This document shows, in pieces, positions 6,652 through 14,624 of a DNA stretch of 14,624 nt; within the stretch, counting starts at the first letter, position 1, and each line of letters opens with the position of its first letter. The notes beneath the pieces are model-generated. The model was not told where the DNA came from, did not search any database, and saw only the letters and a list, made by a program, of their open reading frames with translations. Position numbers and translations under genes: made by a program. Origin of the DNA: Lachnospiraceae bacterium UBA7188 (lineage in GTDB: Bacteria > Bacillota > Clostridia > Lachnospirales > Lachnospiraceae); the NCBI GenBank assembly GCA_002490995.1, contig DKVC01000223.1, positions 441 to 15,064 on the forward strand, written 5' to 3'.

Positions 6652-7950
6652 ATGAAATTTCTGCACATATCGGATCTGCATATCGGAAAGCGCGTCAATG
6701 AATTTTCCATGATAGAGGATCAGAAACATATTTTGAGACAGATACTGGGCATCGCGGAGCGGGAGCAGGCGGAAGCAGTCCTGATTGCCGGGGATATCTA
6801 TGACAAGCCTGTCCCTTCCGCAGAGGCGGTGCAGATATTCGATTCCTTCCTGACAGAGCTTGCGGACAGGGGAAAGAGCGTGTTTGTGGTCAGCGGAAAT
6901 CATGACTCGCCGGAGCGGATTGCCTTTGGGGCACAGCTGATGAGCGGACGGGGAGTACATATGTCTCCGGTGTACGGGGGAGATGTGACAGGAATCCCGC
7001 TGGCGGATGAATACGGGGAGATTTTTATCTATCTGCTTCCCTTTGTGAAGCCTGCTACAGTGCGCCATGCTCTGGAACGTCCCGTAGGAACGGAAAGCCG
7101 TCAGGGGATCTCTGCATCCGGCGGTATGTCAGATTCAGGAACCGGACAGGAAGCATTGGTATCTGACGATATGTCAGAGCCAGAAACCGGTCAGGATATA
7201 TCGGCATCAGAAAGTCTGTCAGAACCGGAATCCCGTCAGGGCATCCCGCTTCCGGACAGTTATCAGGACGCGGTAAAAGCGGCGGTCGGTCTCATGGAAA
7301 TCGCTCCGGAGAAGCGTAATATCCTTGTGGCCCACCAGTTTGTCACAGGGGCAGGACGCTGCGATTCGGAGGATGTGGCAGTGGGCGGCCTGGACAATGT
7401 GGACGCTGAGGTGTTTGACGCTTTTGATTATGTGGCGCTGGGACACATCCACAGCCCCCAGTCAGTCAGGCGGGAGAGCGTCCGCTATTGCGGTACGCCT
7501 TTAAAATATTCCTTTTCCGAGGCGGAGCAGGTAAAATCCGTCACGATTCTGGAGATGAGGGAGAAGGGAAACATGGAGATTTCCACGGTGCCGCTGACGC
7601 CTTTGCGGGACATGCGCAAAATCAGGGGTACTTATCTGGAAGTGACGGCCAGGTCCTTTTACCAGGATTTTGACAGGGAGGATTATGTCCAGGTGACTTT
7701 GACTGACGAAGAGGATATACCGGACGGTCTGCAGAAGCTGCGCATTATTTATCCGAATCTGATGCGCCTGTCCTATGACAACCGCCGCACCAGGCAGGAG
7801 AACAGCATAGAGGCGGCGGAGGCTGTGGAACGGAAGTCGGAGCTGGAGCTTTTCGGGGAGTTCTACGAGCTTCAGAATAACCAGTCCATGAGCGGGGAGC
7901 AGGCGGCTTTTGTGAAGCAGGTGATCGAGCAGATGCGCGGGGAAGCGTAA
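6652..7950 (+). CDS. sbcD: SbcD, nuclease subunit of the SbcCD DNA repair complex
   Basis: This 432-residue metallophosphoesterase is the nuclease subunit of SbcCD (the bacterial Mre11 homologue), which cuts hairpins and blocked DNA ends in the cytoplasm. Visible metal-binding motifs are HISDLHIGK (Asp8, His10), AGDIYD (Asp48), SGNHDSPER (Asn83, His84), VAHQF (His228) and LGHIHSPQ (His265, His267). The C-terminal capping region follows. Between the conserved PFVKPATVRHAL and SYQDAVKAAV segments lies a Ser/Glu-rich insert of about 50 residues made of tandem repeats, explaining a length above the usual 390-410. The start at 6652 follows GGGGGA and matches the family N-terminus (MKFLHISDLH). An alternative ATG at 6592 would add 20 unrelated residues but overlaps the preceding stop. 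sbcC follows after 137 nt. Confidence 0.95.
   Translation: MKFLHISDLHIGKRVNEFSMIEDQKHILRQILGIAEREQAEAVLIAGDIYDKPVPSAEAVQIFDSFLTELADRGKSVFVVSGNHDSPERIAFGAQLMSGRGVHMSPVYGGDVTGIPLADEYGEIFIYLLPFVKPATVRHALERPVGTESRQGISASGGMSDSGTGQEALVSDDMSEPETGQDISASESLSEPESRQGIPLPDSYQDAVKAAVGLMEIAPEKRNILVAHQFVTGAGRCDSEDVAVGGLDNVDAEVFDAFDYVALGHIHSPQSVRRESVRYCGTPLKYSFSEAEQVKSVTILEMREKGNMEISTVPLTPLRDMRKIRGTYLEVTARSFYQDFDREDYVQVTLTDEEDIPDGLQKLRIIYPNLMRLSYDNRRTRQENSIEAAEAVERKSELELFGEFYELQNNQSMSGEQAAFVKQVIEQMRGEA
7096..7245 (+). repeat. Degenerate 45-bp tandem repeats inside sbcD
   Basis: Three 15-codon units (7096-7140, 7141-7185, 7186-7230; residues 149-193) and a partial fourth (7231-7245) follow one another in frame. 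The protein pattern is T/S-G/R-Q...S...S-E/D-P/S-E/G, for example TGQDISASESLSEPE. Sequence divergence between copies suggests an older expansion. The repeat does not touch the metal-binding motifs. Confidence 0.8.
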
Positions 7951-8087
7951 TATTTTGTCAGGAGCGCCGGAAAAGGCGTATGCCGGATATCTGTGGCCTG
8001 CTGGAAAGCGCAGGCTTAAGATTCGCGGGCTGCCGCATGGAAGTTTCGGAATTGTATATACAGCTATGCCTGCAGAGGGAGGGAAAA

Positions 8088-11000
8088 ATGAAACCGGTTA
8101 AACTGATTATGAGTGCCTTCGGGCCATACGCGGACAGGACGGAAATCGATTTTGACAGTTTCGGGGAGAGCGGACTGTACCTGATTACCGGGGATACGGG
8201 AGCGGGAAAAACCACTATTTTTGACGCAATTACGTTTGCTCTGTATGGGGAAGCCAGCGGCGGGGTGCGGACATCGGATATGTTCCGCAGCAAATACGCA
8301 GGGGACGGGGTGCCGACTTATGTGGAGTACACTTTTTCCTATCACGGAAAACAGTACAAAGTAACCCGAAATCCGGAATATATGCAGCCGAAGAAGAGGG
8401 GGACAGGCTATACACTCAGGAAGGCGGAAGCGGAGCTGGTTTATCCGGACGGCAGGCCGCCTGTGACGAAGGCTTCGGATGTGACCAGGGCGGTGACGGA
8501 GCTTGTGGGACTGGACCGTAAGCAGTTTGCCCAGATAGCCATGATTGCCCAGGGGGATTTCCAGAAGCTTCTGCTGGCGGACACAAAGGAGCGCAGTAAT
8601 ATATTCCGGCAGATATTTAATACCGCTCTTTACCAAAGAGTTCAGGAGCAACTGAAAGCGGAGGTCAGGCAGCAGGAGCAGGAATATCATGAAATGAAGC
8701 GCAGCATCAGCCAGTACATGGACGGCATTGTGTATCAGGATGCGGAGGATGTGCGCCCGGCCATGAAGCTTAAGGAACTGCAGCAGGAGAAATTTGACGG
8801 CCGGGTCAGCGAAGGGCTGGAGCTGCTGGAAGAATTGTGCGGGGCTGATGCGTCGGTATTGGATGCAATGGACGCCGAGCTGGACAGCCTGGATGAAAAA
8901 ATCCGGAAGGAAGAGCAGCTGCTTGGCAGCATCGGGCATGTGAAGAAGCAGAAGAAGGAGCTTTCGGAAATCCGGGAGCAGATGGAAAAACTGGGGCCGG
9001 AGCTGTCAAAGAGGAAAGAGGCGCTTGAGAAGGCCAGACTGGAGGCTGGCGAGTGCAGCCGGCTGGAAGTTACAATTCAGCAGGAGAGGAAGAATCTGGA
9101 ACTTTTTGACAGCCTGGAGGCGGAAAGAAAGGCGCAGCAGGAAGAGGAACAGGCAATTATAAGGGAGAGGGAGCAGAAGGAAATCTGTACCGGACAGAGG
9201 CAGTCCTGCGGGGAGACATTAGAGCAACAGCAGGAGAGCTATAAATCTCTGGAAATGGCAGGGCAGGAAAGGGAGCGCCTGGAAAACAGAAAGAAGGATA
9301 CTTTACAGCAGAAGCAAAACCTGCGCCAGCAGTCTGCAGGATGGGAGCAGGAAATCAGGGAACAGGCTGCTGCAGAGAGGGAATTGTCGAAGAACAGAAA
9401 AACAGAAGCCGGTTTGACGGCTGCTGCCGAAGAATGCCGGAAGAAGGAAGAAGAGCTTTCTGACCGTGACGAAATGCTTTTTACCGCTGAAGAGGCAGGG
9501 AAAAAGCTGAAAGAACAGGCGGCAGGCCTTGAAGAACTGCAGAGAACATACAATGAGGCGGCAGAGGAGAGGAAACGACAGACAGCTGCCCTGGAGAAAC
9601 TGACAGTCCGCGCAGCCCAGGCACAGGAGGAAGAGTCGGCGCGGAAAAAGGCGATGGAGGAACTGAAAGGCGTCCGTGAGGAAGAGATCGGATGCCGTCA
9701 CCGGGCAGAAGAAGCGGGGGAACGGCTGAACCGCTTCCGGGAGCAGGAACGGAATCTGAAGGCTTCCGGGAAGCACGCAGACGAACTAAAGCAGGCCTAT
9801 GACGCTTACGGTTTGGCGGCCGAAAAGCAGAGGGAGACAGCGAAGTCCTACGCGGAGGAATGGGAGCGGGTGAAAGATTCCGAGGCGGACAGGCTGATTC
9901 TGGCAGGGCAGAGAGAAAAAGTACGGGAGGCGGAGAAAGTACGGTCAGGTTTGCTTCAGGATGTGGCGGACTGGGAGGGAAGCCGGAATAAGCTTGACAT
10001 CCTCCGGCAGGCCTACTGTAGCGCTTCGGAAGAAAAAGAGAAGGCAGGAGATGCTTACCGGAGACTGGAAAAGCATTTTCTGGACGCCCAGGCAGGATTC
10101 CTTGCCAGGGAACTGAAGGAGGGGGAGGCGTGTCCCGTCTGCGGTTCCCTGTATCATCCCCTTCCGGCGCAGATCCGTGAACATGTGCCGGAGAAGGACG
10201 AACTGGAAGAGAAAAAGCAGCAGCTCTCGGAAGCCGAGGAGAAGACCGCGCGTCTCAGCGCCAGTGCGGGAAATCTGAGAGAGCATCTTGAAGAGCAGTG
10301 GCATAAAATCGATATGCAGGCGGCGGAATTCTTTAGAAATCTACATTCCGTAAATGCGGAAACCGATACGGGAAATGAAGTGCCCGGGAATATGGAAAAT
10401 GGTGTTGAGCCGGCAAGCTCCGGGAACGTGGAAAAACTTCGGGAGAGGCTGTCAGAAGCAGAGTACTGGATAAGCGGGAAAGCCAGGCAGCTGGAGCAGG
10501 AACTGCAGAGGGCGGAGAAGGCATGCCGCCGGAAAAAGAGACTGGATACACTGATGAAAGAAGCGGAAGCCCACAGGAAAGAACTGGATGAGGTTCAGCA
10601 GCAGGCAAGACAGGCTTTCTATACGGCGGAAGGGCAGCTTAAGGAGCAGCGGAAACAGTGGGAGAAACTGATTCGGGAACTGAATTTGCCCGAAGTCTTT
10701 GCGGAAGGCCTGCCGGGGAAATTACCGGAGGGTCTGCGGGAAGAATTGCCGGGGAAATTGCCGGAGGGTCTGCGGGAAGAGCTGTCGGGGAAATTACCGG
10801 AAGGTCTGCGGGAAGAGCTGCCGGAAACATTGCCGGGAAGTTGGGACATGGATGCGGATATCCGGAAAAAAATATCCGATTATCTGCAGGAAGCTGAAAA
10901 GCAGGCCCTGGATGCGCTTCATAAGGCACAGGCAGGCTGCAGACGGCTGGATACACTGGAAAAAAATGCCGCGAATGCGGAAACGGAAAAACGGAATCTC

Positions 11001-12896
11001 GAGAATGAAATAACAGGACAGAAGGAACATCTGGCGCAGCTGAAGGGTCAGGAGAGCACCGTAGGAAATCATCTGAGCAGGGAATACGAAAATGCGGTTC
11101 AGCTTTTGGAGGAAACTGACAAGCTGTTGAAAAAGCAGGCGGATATCAGGAAAAACGGCTCCGGATTTTTCAGCCATGCCCGAACGGTACAGGAAATAAA
11201 GGCTGTCATGCAGGACTCTGAAAACAGGAAGCCTGCGGAGCCGCTTACAGTTATTTTGTATGTTCAAAATTACCTGAAAGACCTGGATATCTGGCAGAAA
11301 GGAATCAGAGAGGAGATTAAGGCCCGGGAACAAACGAAGGCAGACAGGCTCCGGAAAGAGGAAGAGCTTCTTCAGATAAGGGATATGCTGAACGATTTGG
11401 AGAAGCGGCTGAGCGCAGTTAAGAGCAGGCGCGCGGAAAAAGCAGGACAGCTGCAGGAGATCCTGCGGGTATATTACAGGAGAGTACAGGAGCTGCCTCC
11501 CATGGATGGATGCGGCATGGAGGACACCCCTTCTGCCCCGGCATTTGATGTGGAAAGGAAAATCGCGGAACTGAGAACCGGATTGGAGACGGGCACTTCG
11601 CCCGCGCCGGAAGCCCTGAGTGTGAATTGCACTTTGCCTGCGCCGGAAGCCCTGAGTGTGAACTGCACTTTGCCTGCGCCGGAAGCCCTGAGTGTGAACT
11701 GCGCTTCGTCTGCATCAGAAGTCCTGGGGGAGGACGAAGCCCTGAGAGAGTTCACCCTGGACACGGAGAAAAAACTGGAAGAAGAGCTGGCATATCTGGA
11801 AGCGGAATTGGAACGAAACCGGGAAGCGCTGCGGATGCGTCAGGAACTGGAAAACTTGATTCCCGAAACGCAGGAGCGAATCAAAAAAATGGAAGAGGAA
11901 ATCCGGAAATCGGAACTTGCCATTGCAAGGAAGGAAGAGGAACTGAGAGCCAGGGCAGAGAAGATGGACGGGCTTGTCAGGCAGCTGGGAGAGGGGACGA
12001 AGGAGGACTGTGAGGAGAAGATTGCAGGGTTTGAGACCCGCAAAGCTTCCCTGGAAGCCGCCTTGAAGTCTGCCGAAGAAAGCTATACGGAATGCCGCAC
12101 ACAGAGCGAGCGCCTGTCATCGGCGGCGGATACACTTGGCAAACAGCTTGCCGGCGCCGGAGAGGCGGGAAGCGCGCAGGAAGAGGAAGTACTGGACAGG
12201 AAGGCCCGGTGGCAGGAGGAGAAAAAGCAGCTGAGCGGCAGGCGTGACGGAAAGAACAGGGCGCTTTTACAGAACCGAGATATCCTGTCAAAGGTCAGGA
12301 GCAGGCAGGAGGGCATCTCTGCGGTGGAGAAAAAATATATATGGATGAAGGCGCTGTCCGACACCGCAAACGGCGGGCTGAAAGGAAAGCAGAAGATTGA
12401 ACTGGAAACCTATATCCAGATGACGTATTTTGATCGAATTATCAGAAGAGCCAATCTACGCCTGCTTACCATGAGCAGCGGGCAGTATGAGCTGAAAAGG
12501 GCGGAAGAGGGAGACAGCCTCAGGGTCAAGATGGGACTGGAACTGAGTGTCATAGACCATTATAATGCCACGGAACGAAGCGTGAAAACCCTTTCCGGCG
12601 GCGAATCCTTCCAGGCATCCCTGTCCCTTGCCCTTGGTCTGGCGGACGAAATCCAGTCCTGTGCAGGCGGCATTCAGATGGACTCCATGTTTGTGGATGA
12701 GGGCTTCGGCTCCCTGGACGAGGACGCCCTGAACCAGGCCATGAAAGCGCTGACGCGGCTCACGGAAGGAAAGCGCCTGGTGGGAATCATATCCCATGTA
12801 TCGGAGCTGAAGGAAAGGATTGACAGGAAAATCATTGTCACCAAATCCCGGGGCAAAGACGGCATTACCAGTGCTGTGAAAGTAACAGGCGTTTAA
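8088..12896 (+). CDS. sbcC: SbcC, ATPase/coiled-coil subunit of SbcCD, unusually long
   Basis: This 1602-residue SMC-like ATPase partners SbcD (Rad50 homologue). The head has Walker A GDTGAGKTT (35-43), a Q-loop (MIAQGDF), ABC signature LSGGES (1502-1507), Walker B MFVDE with Asp1537/Glu1538, D-loop SLD (1542-1544) and H-loop His1570. The zinc hook is CPVC at 682-685. Long Glu/Lys/Gln-rich coiled coils join head and hook. Usual family length is about 1050-1200, so this protein is very large. The arm before the hook is roughly 500 residues and the one after roughly 740. The extra length includes a Gly/Asn/Glu-rich insert (754-786) and two tandem-repeat blocks (875-917, 1170-1217). The start at 8088 has AGGGAGGG just upstream and matches the family N-terminus (MKPVKLIMSAFGPY); an open 36-codon extension to 7980 looks non-native. 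It is probably co-transcribed with sbcD. Confidence 0.95.
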   Translation: MKPVKLIMSAFGPYADRTEIDFDSFGESGLYLITGDTGAGKTTIFDAITFALYGEASGGVRTSDMFRSKYAGDGVPTYVEYTFSYHGKQYKVTRNPEYMQPKKRGTGYTLRKAEAELVYPDGRPPVTKASDVTRAVTELVGLDRKQFAQIAMIAQGDFQKLLLADTKERSNIFRQIFNTALYQRVQEQLKAEVRQQEQEYHEMKRSISQYMDGIVYQDAEDVRPAMKLKELQQEKFDGRVSEGLELLEELCGADASVLDAMDAELDSLDEKIRKEEQLLGSIGHVKKQKKELSEIREQMEKLGPELSKRKEALEKARLEAGECSRLEVTIQQERKNLELFDSLEAERKAQQEEEQAIIREREQKEICTGQRQSCGETLEQQQESYKSLEMAGQERERLENRKKDTLQQKQNLRQQSAGWEQEIREQAAAERELSKNRKTEAGLTAAAEECRKKEEELSDRDEMLFTAEEAGKKLKEQAAGLEELQRTYNEAAEERKRQTAALEKLTVRAAQAQEEESARKKAMEELKGVREEEIGCRHRAEEAGERLNRFREQERNLKASGKHADELKQAYDAYGLAAEKQRETAKSYAEEWERVKDSEADRLILAGQREKVREAEKVRSGLLQDVADWEGSRNKLDILRQAYCSASEEKEKAGDAYRRLEKHFLDAQAGFLARELKEGEACPVCGSLYHPLPAQIREHVPEKDELEEKKQQLSEAEEKTARLSASAGNLREHLEEQWHKIDMQAAEFFRNLHSVNAETDTGNEVPGNMENGVEPASSGNVEKLRERLSEAEYWISGKARQLEQELQRAEKACRRKKRLDTLMKEAEAHRKELDEVQQQARQAFYTAEGQLKEQRKQWEKLIRELNLPEVFAEGLPGKLPEGLREELPGKLPEGLREELSGKLPEGLREELPETLPGSWDMDADIRKKISDYLQEAEKQALDALHKAQAGCRRLDTLEKNAANAETEKRNLENEITGQKEHLAQLKGQESTVGNHLSREYENAVQLLEETDKLLKKQADIRKNGSGFFSHARTVQEIKAVMQDSENRKPAEPLTVILYVQNYLKDLDIWQKGIREEIKAREQTKADRLRKEEELLQIRDMLNDLEKRLSAVKSRRAEKAGQLQEILRVYYRRVQELPPMDGCGMEDTPSAPAFDVERKIAELRTGLETGTSPAPEALSVNCTLPAPEALSVNCTLPAPEALSVNCASSASEVLGEDEALREFTLDTEKKLEEELAYLEAELERNREALRMRQELENLIPETQERIKKMEEEIRKSELAIARKEEELRARAEKMDGLVRQLGEGTKEDCEEKIAGFETRKASLEAALKSAEESYTECRTQSERLSSAADTLGKQLAGAGEAGSAQEEEVLDRKARWQEEKKQLSGRRDGKNRALLQNRDILSKVRSRQEGISAVEKKYIWMKALSDTANGGLKGKQKIELETYIQMTYFDRIIRRANLRLLTMSSGQYELKRAEEGDSLRVKMGLELSVIDHYNATERSVKTLSGGESFQASLSLALGLADEIQSCAGGIQMDSMFVDEGFGSLDEDALNQAMKALTRLTEGKRLVGIISHVSELKERIDRKIIVTKSRGKDGITSAVKVTGV
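10710..10838 (+). repeat. 36-bp tandem repeat, first block in sbcC
   Basis: Three nearly identical 36-nt units (10710-10745, 10746-10781, 10782-10817) and a partial fourth encode LPGKLPEGLREE repeated at residues 875-910, then LPETLPG. The copies differ at only a few positions, implying recent expansion. Unit length is a multiple of three, so copy-number change keeps the frame. The prolines and glycines should interrupt the coiled coil. Confidence 0.9.
11595..11738 (+). repeat. 36-bp tandem repeat, second block in sbcC
   Basis: Units at 11595-11630, 11631-11666 and 11667-11702 encode TLPAPEALSVNC (first copy TSPAPEALSVNC; residues 1170-1205). The second and third are identical at the DNA level. 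A degenerate fourth follows (11703-11738). Each full copy brings one cysteine. The sequence is unrelated to the block at 10710. Confidence 0.9.
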
Positions 12897-12923
12897 CCGA
12901 ACGAATTATGGGGGAATATTATC

Positions 12924-14477
12924 ATGAGAGCAACTGCCGGCATCAGGAATGCAAAAGATCAAACAGTAGGATTTACAGTAGACAATATGTTTTTAACAGT
13001 AGCCGAAATCGCTGCAAACATAGATAATATCGACAATCTGCTTGTGACGCAGGACGGTACGGTTGAGCCCAGGGAAGGAACATTGCCTGTCCGGACCCTG
13101 TATGAGTTTAATCAAACGCAATACAGACAGATGGTGGAAGAAAATAAGCTTGCAAGAGAGATACAGGAAGATTTCCGGAGATGGAAAACTGACTACAACA
13201 AATATGTCTTATATGTGTCAGGTGCGCGCCAGATCGGAAAGACAACAGAGCTTTTAAAGTTTGCCTATGCTAACTATGAGACGATTTATTATATCAATCT
13301 GTCAAACGAAGCTTTAAGGCTGTCCCTGGAGAAATGTCTTAATGAAGAGTTGAATGCGGTACTGGCGCTGATGAATTTCTGCAGGCTGCACAGGATGATT
13401 CCGTTTGAAAATTCAGCGGATACGGTGATTATTCTGGATGAAATTCAGGAGAGCACGACGGTTTATAACAGTATACGGAGAATGCAGTCTGAACTGCAGC
13501 CGGATGTCATTGTTACGGGCAGTTACCTTGGAAGGACACTCAGTGCTGAATATTTTAAACCGGCGGGCAATGTATGGCAGCTGGAAATGCTTCCCCTGTC
13601 TTTTTCGGAATTCTGCGATGCTTTTGGATTAAAAAGTCTGCTGATGACAGTAGATATCACAGGACAGGATACAGATGAGAATTACGAAAAATTACACGAT
13701 TTATACTTGATATATCGTAAAATAGGAGGGTATCCCGCAGTTGTATCCGACTATGTAAAAAATGAGGATACCGGCAGATGCATGGCTGTACTTGAGAGTA
13801 TTGTAGAGATATTTACAGCGGAATCTGCTACTTATTTCCACGATTTTAAAAGTGCGCTGGTATTTCATCAGGTGTATAAAGAGATATTAAGGCTGATGTC
13901 ACTGGAGAAAAGGGGAACATCCTCAAAAGATGTGGATATTATCACAAAATATATAAAAGAAGATACGAAGGAGCATGTGAGCAGAAAAGAAGTCAGCGAA
14001 GCGCTGGCGTGGATGAAGTATTCCAGGATTGTGGGCAGCTGTGACCTGTACAATCAGGGAAATATTTTTGACGTATTGTATGAGCGGCGCCTGTATTTCA
14101 TGGATTGCGGAATTTTAAACTGTATTGCAGGCAAAACGTCTGTAGACAATGCAACGCTGAAGGGGCTTCTGTCAGAGAATTTCGCATATACGGAACTATA
14201 CAGATTATATAAAACCCATAAGGTAAAAGGGGATAAGCCCTGCTGCTCCGTGTACGGAGACCATGAACTGGATTTCATGGTGGTGGACTATGATGATGTA
14301 AAATACGGATTGGAGATAAAGACATCTGATTCCAGCGATCCCAGATCATTGCTGGTATATCTGAGCTGTGGGAAAATTGATAAGGGGTATCTGGCCGGAA
14401 ACGTCAGAGGAGGGGAACGAAAGGGATATTTTTCGATTCCGATTTATACAGTGGGATGCAGGTTTCCCTATCGGTAG
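12924..14477 (+). CDS. AAA ATPase with DUF4143-type nuclease-like C-terminus
   Basis: This is a 517-residue protein of the prokaryotic AAA_14/DUF4143 type. Walker A is GARQIGKTT (100-108), Walker B VIILDEIQ (Asp172, Glu173), and a sensor-like segment VTGSYLGR follows (197-204). The C-terminal part has Asp450 in ELDFMVVD and Glu464/Lys466 in GLEIKTSD, a D...ExK pattern as in PD-(D/E)XK nuclease folds. Residues 1-90 are an extra N-terminal region (VGFTVDNMFLTVAEIAANIDNIDNLLV) that is not part of the ATPase. The start has GGGGGA 8 nt upstream. It begins 27 nt after sbcC, so it is probably in the same operon, yet its DNA is visibly more AT-rich than sbcDC, suggesting separate acquisition. The biological role of this ATPase family is not established; links to defence or toxin-antitoxin function are inference. 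Confidence 0.85.
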   Translation: MRATAGIRNAKDQTVGFTVDNMFLTVAEIAANIDNIDNLLVTQDGTVEPREGTLPVRTLYEFNQTQYRQMVEENKLAREIQEDFRRWKTDYNKYVLYVSGARQIGKTTELLKFAYANYETIYYINLSNEALRLSLEKCLNEELNAVLALMNFCRLHRMIPFENSADTVIILDEIQESTTVYNSIRRMQSELQPDVIVTGSYLGRTLSAEYFKPAGNVWQLEMLPLSFSEFCDAFGLKSLLMTVDITGQDTDENYEKLHDLYLIYRKIGGYPAVVSDYVKNEDTGRCMAVLESIVEIFTAESATYFHDFKSALVFHQVYKEILRLMSLEKRGTSSKDVDIITKYIKEDTKEHVSRKEVSEALAWMKYSRIVGSCDLYNQGNIFDVLYERRLYFMDCGILNCIAGKTSVDNATLKGLLSENFAYTELYRLYKTHKVKGDKPCCSVYGDHELDFMVVDYDDVKYGLEIKTSDSSDPRSLLVYLSCGKIDKGYLAGNVRGGERKGYFSIPIYTVGCRFPYR

Positions 14478-14495
14478 CCGGGCAGGCCTGCACGG
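14478..14495. repeat. Dyad directly after the ATPase stop codon
   Basis: A perfect 10-bp palindrome GCAGGCCTGC (14482-14491) is flanked by CCG and CGG with one mismatched pair between. It has no T run, so it is not itself a terminator. Confidence 0.35.
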
Positions 14496-14534
14496 TGAGC
14501 GGGGGCTGTGGCGTTAGAACCAATTGCTCACGGG

Positions 14535-14581
14535 GCAGCTCCAGGTGGCGGCGAACGCCGCCACCTGGAGGTCTGCTCTTT
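14535..14581 (+). terminator. Long GC-rich hairpin, probable operon terminator
   Basis: Two 15-nt arms (14539-14553 and 14556-14570) pair perfectly around AA, or as 14 bp with a GAAC tetraloop. GCAG (14535-14538) can add four pairs with CTGC (14573-14576) across a 2-nt bulge. The following TCTTT is a weak U tract. It fits a terminator for the sbcDC-ATPase operon, although its near symmetry would also suit a bidirectional terminator or REP-like element. Confidence 0.65.
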
Positions 14582-14624
14582 GTGGGAAATCGTAGTTATA
14601 CGGGGGAGCTGCGGTTGTTGCGGC

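Noticed and set aside
6101..8015. Shared 13-mer GGAAAGCGCAGGC in the terminator loop and in the sbcD-sbcC gap
   Set aside because: A single 13-mer match in a window this size is about what chance gives, and flanking bases do not match.
8064..8939. 291-codon minus-strand open frame
   Set aside because: It is antisense to the conserved SbcC head domain and has no recognisable content.
10658..10897. Gly/Arg-rich open frames over the first sbcC repeat block
   Set aside because: They are alternate-frame readings of the 36-bp tandem repeat, which stays open in several frames because the unit is a multiple of three.
7096..11738. Repeats considered as a CRISPR array
   Set aside because: The units are directly abutting, lie inside coding frames and have no spacers.

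Overview
The window looks like a chromosomal segment from a gut-type Firmicute, most probably a Lachnospiraceae (Clostridium cluster XIVa) species. Support comes from strong AGGAGG-type ribosome binding sites, consensus sigma-A promoters, moderately GC-rich coding DNA with AT-rich intergenic DNA, a small CxxC protein and an HTH regulator whose middle region resembles regulators I associate with that family. No tRNA, rRNA, CRISPR array, transposase or integrase was seen.

Left part (1-3240, minus strand): a 13-bp inverted repeat with a 50-nt spacer lies at the left edge. It is followed by an NAD-type malic enzyme (93-1268) and aspartate ammonia-lyase (aspA, 1418-2857). Each gene has its own good promoter (1375-1403 and 3006-3034). 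With a fumarase encoded elsewhere, the two enzymes would convert aspartate to fumarate, malate and pyruvate, giving ammonia, CO2 and NADH. A LysR-type regulator (3241-4176) is divergent from aspA. A near-perfect ATAAG/CTTAT dyad (3040-3060) sits just upstream of the aspA -35 box, where a LysR activator site is expected.

Middle (4222-6021): a TTG-initiated 599-residue protein joins an N-terminal HTH, a helical TPR-like middle and a C-terminal region resembling ABC-transporter solute-binding proteins. It has no signal peptide. This cytoplasmic regulator/solute-binding-protein fusion is the most unusual architecture here. A strong terminator (6092-6131) closes this transcription block, and copies of a short GCGCTCAC-type motif lie on both sides of the two regulator genes.

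Right part (6241-14577, plus strand): a consensus promoter (6241-6269) appears to start an operon: a five-codon mini-ORF with a strong RBS, a 70-residue CxxC protein (6380-6592), sbcD (6652-7950), a very long sbcC (8088-12896) and, 27 nt later, an AAA ATPase of the DUF4143 type with a nuclease-like C-terminus (12924-14477). A long GC-rich hairpin follows. SbcD has three to four degenerate 15-residue tandem repeats, and SbcC has two unrelated sets of 12-residue tandem repeats. The SbcC arm after the zinc hook is much longer than the arm before it. The ATPase gene is visibly more AT-rich than its neighbours and carries an extra N-terminal domain of about 90 residues, so it may be an acquired cargo or defence-type gene attached to the sbcDC operon.
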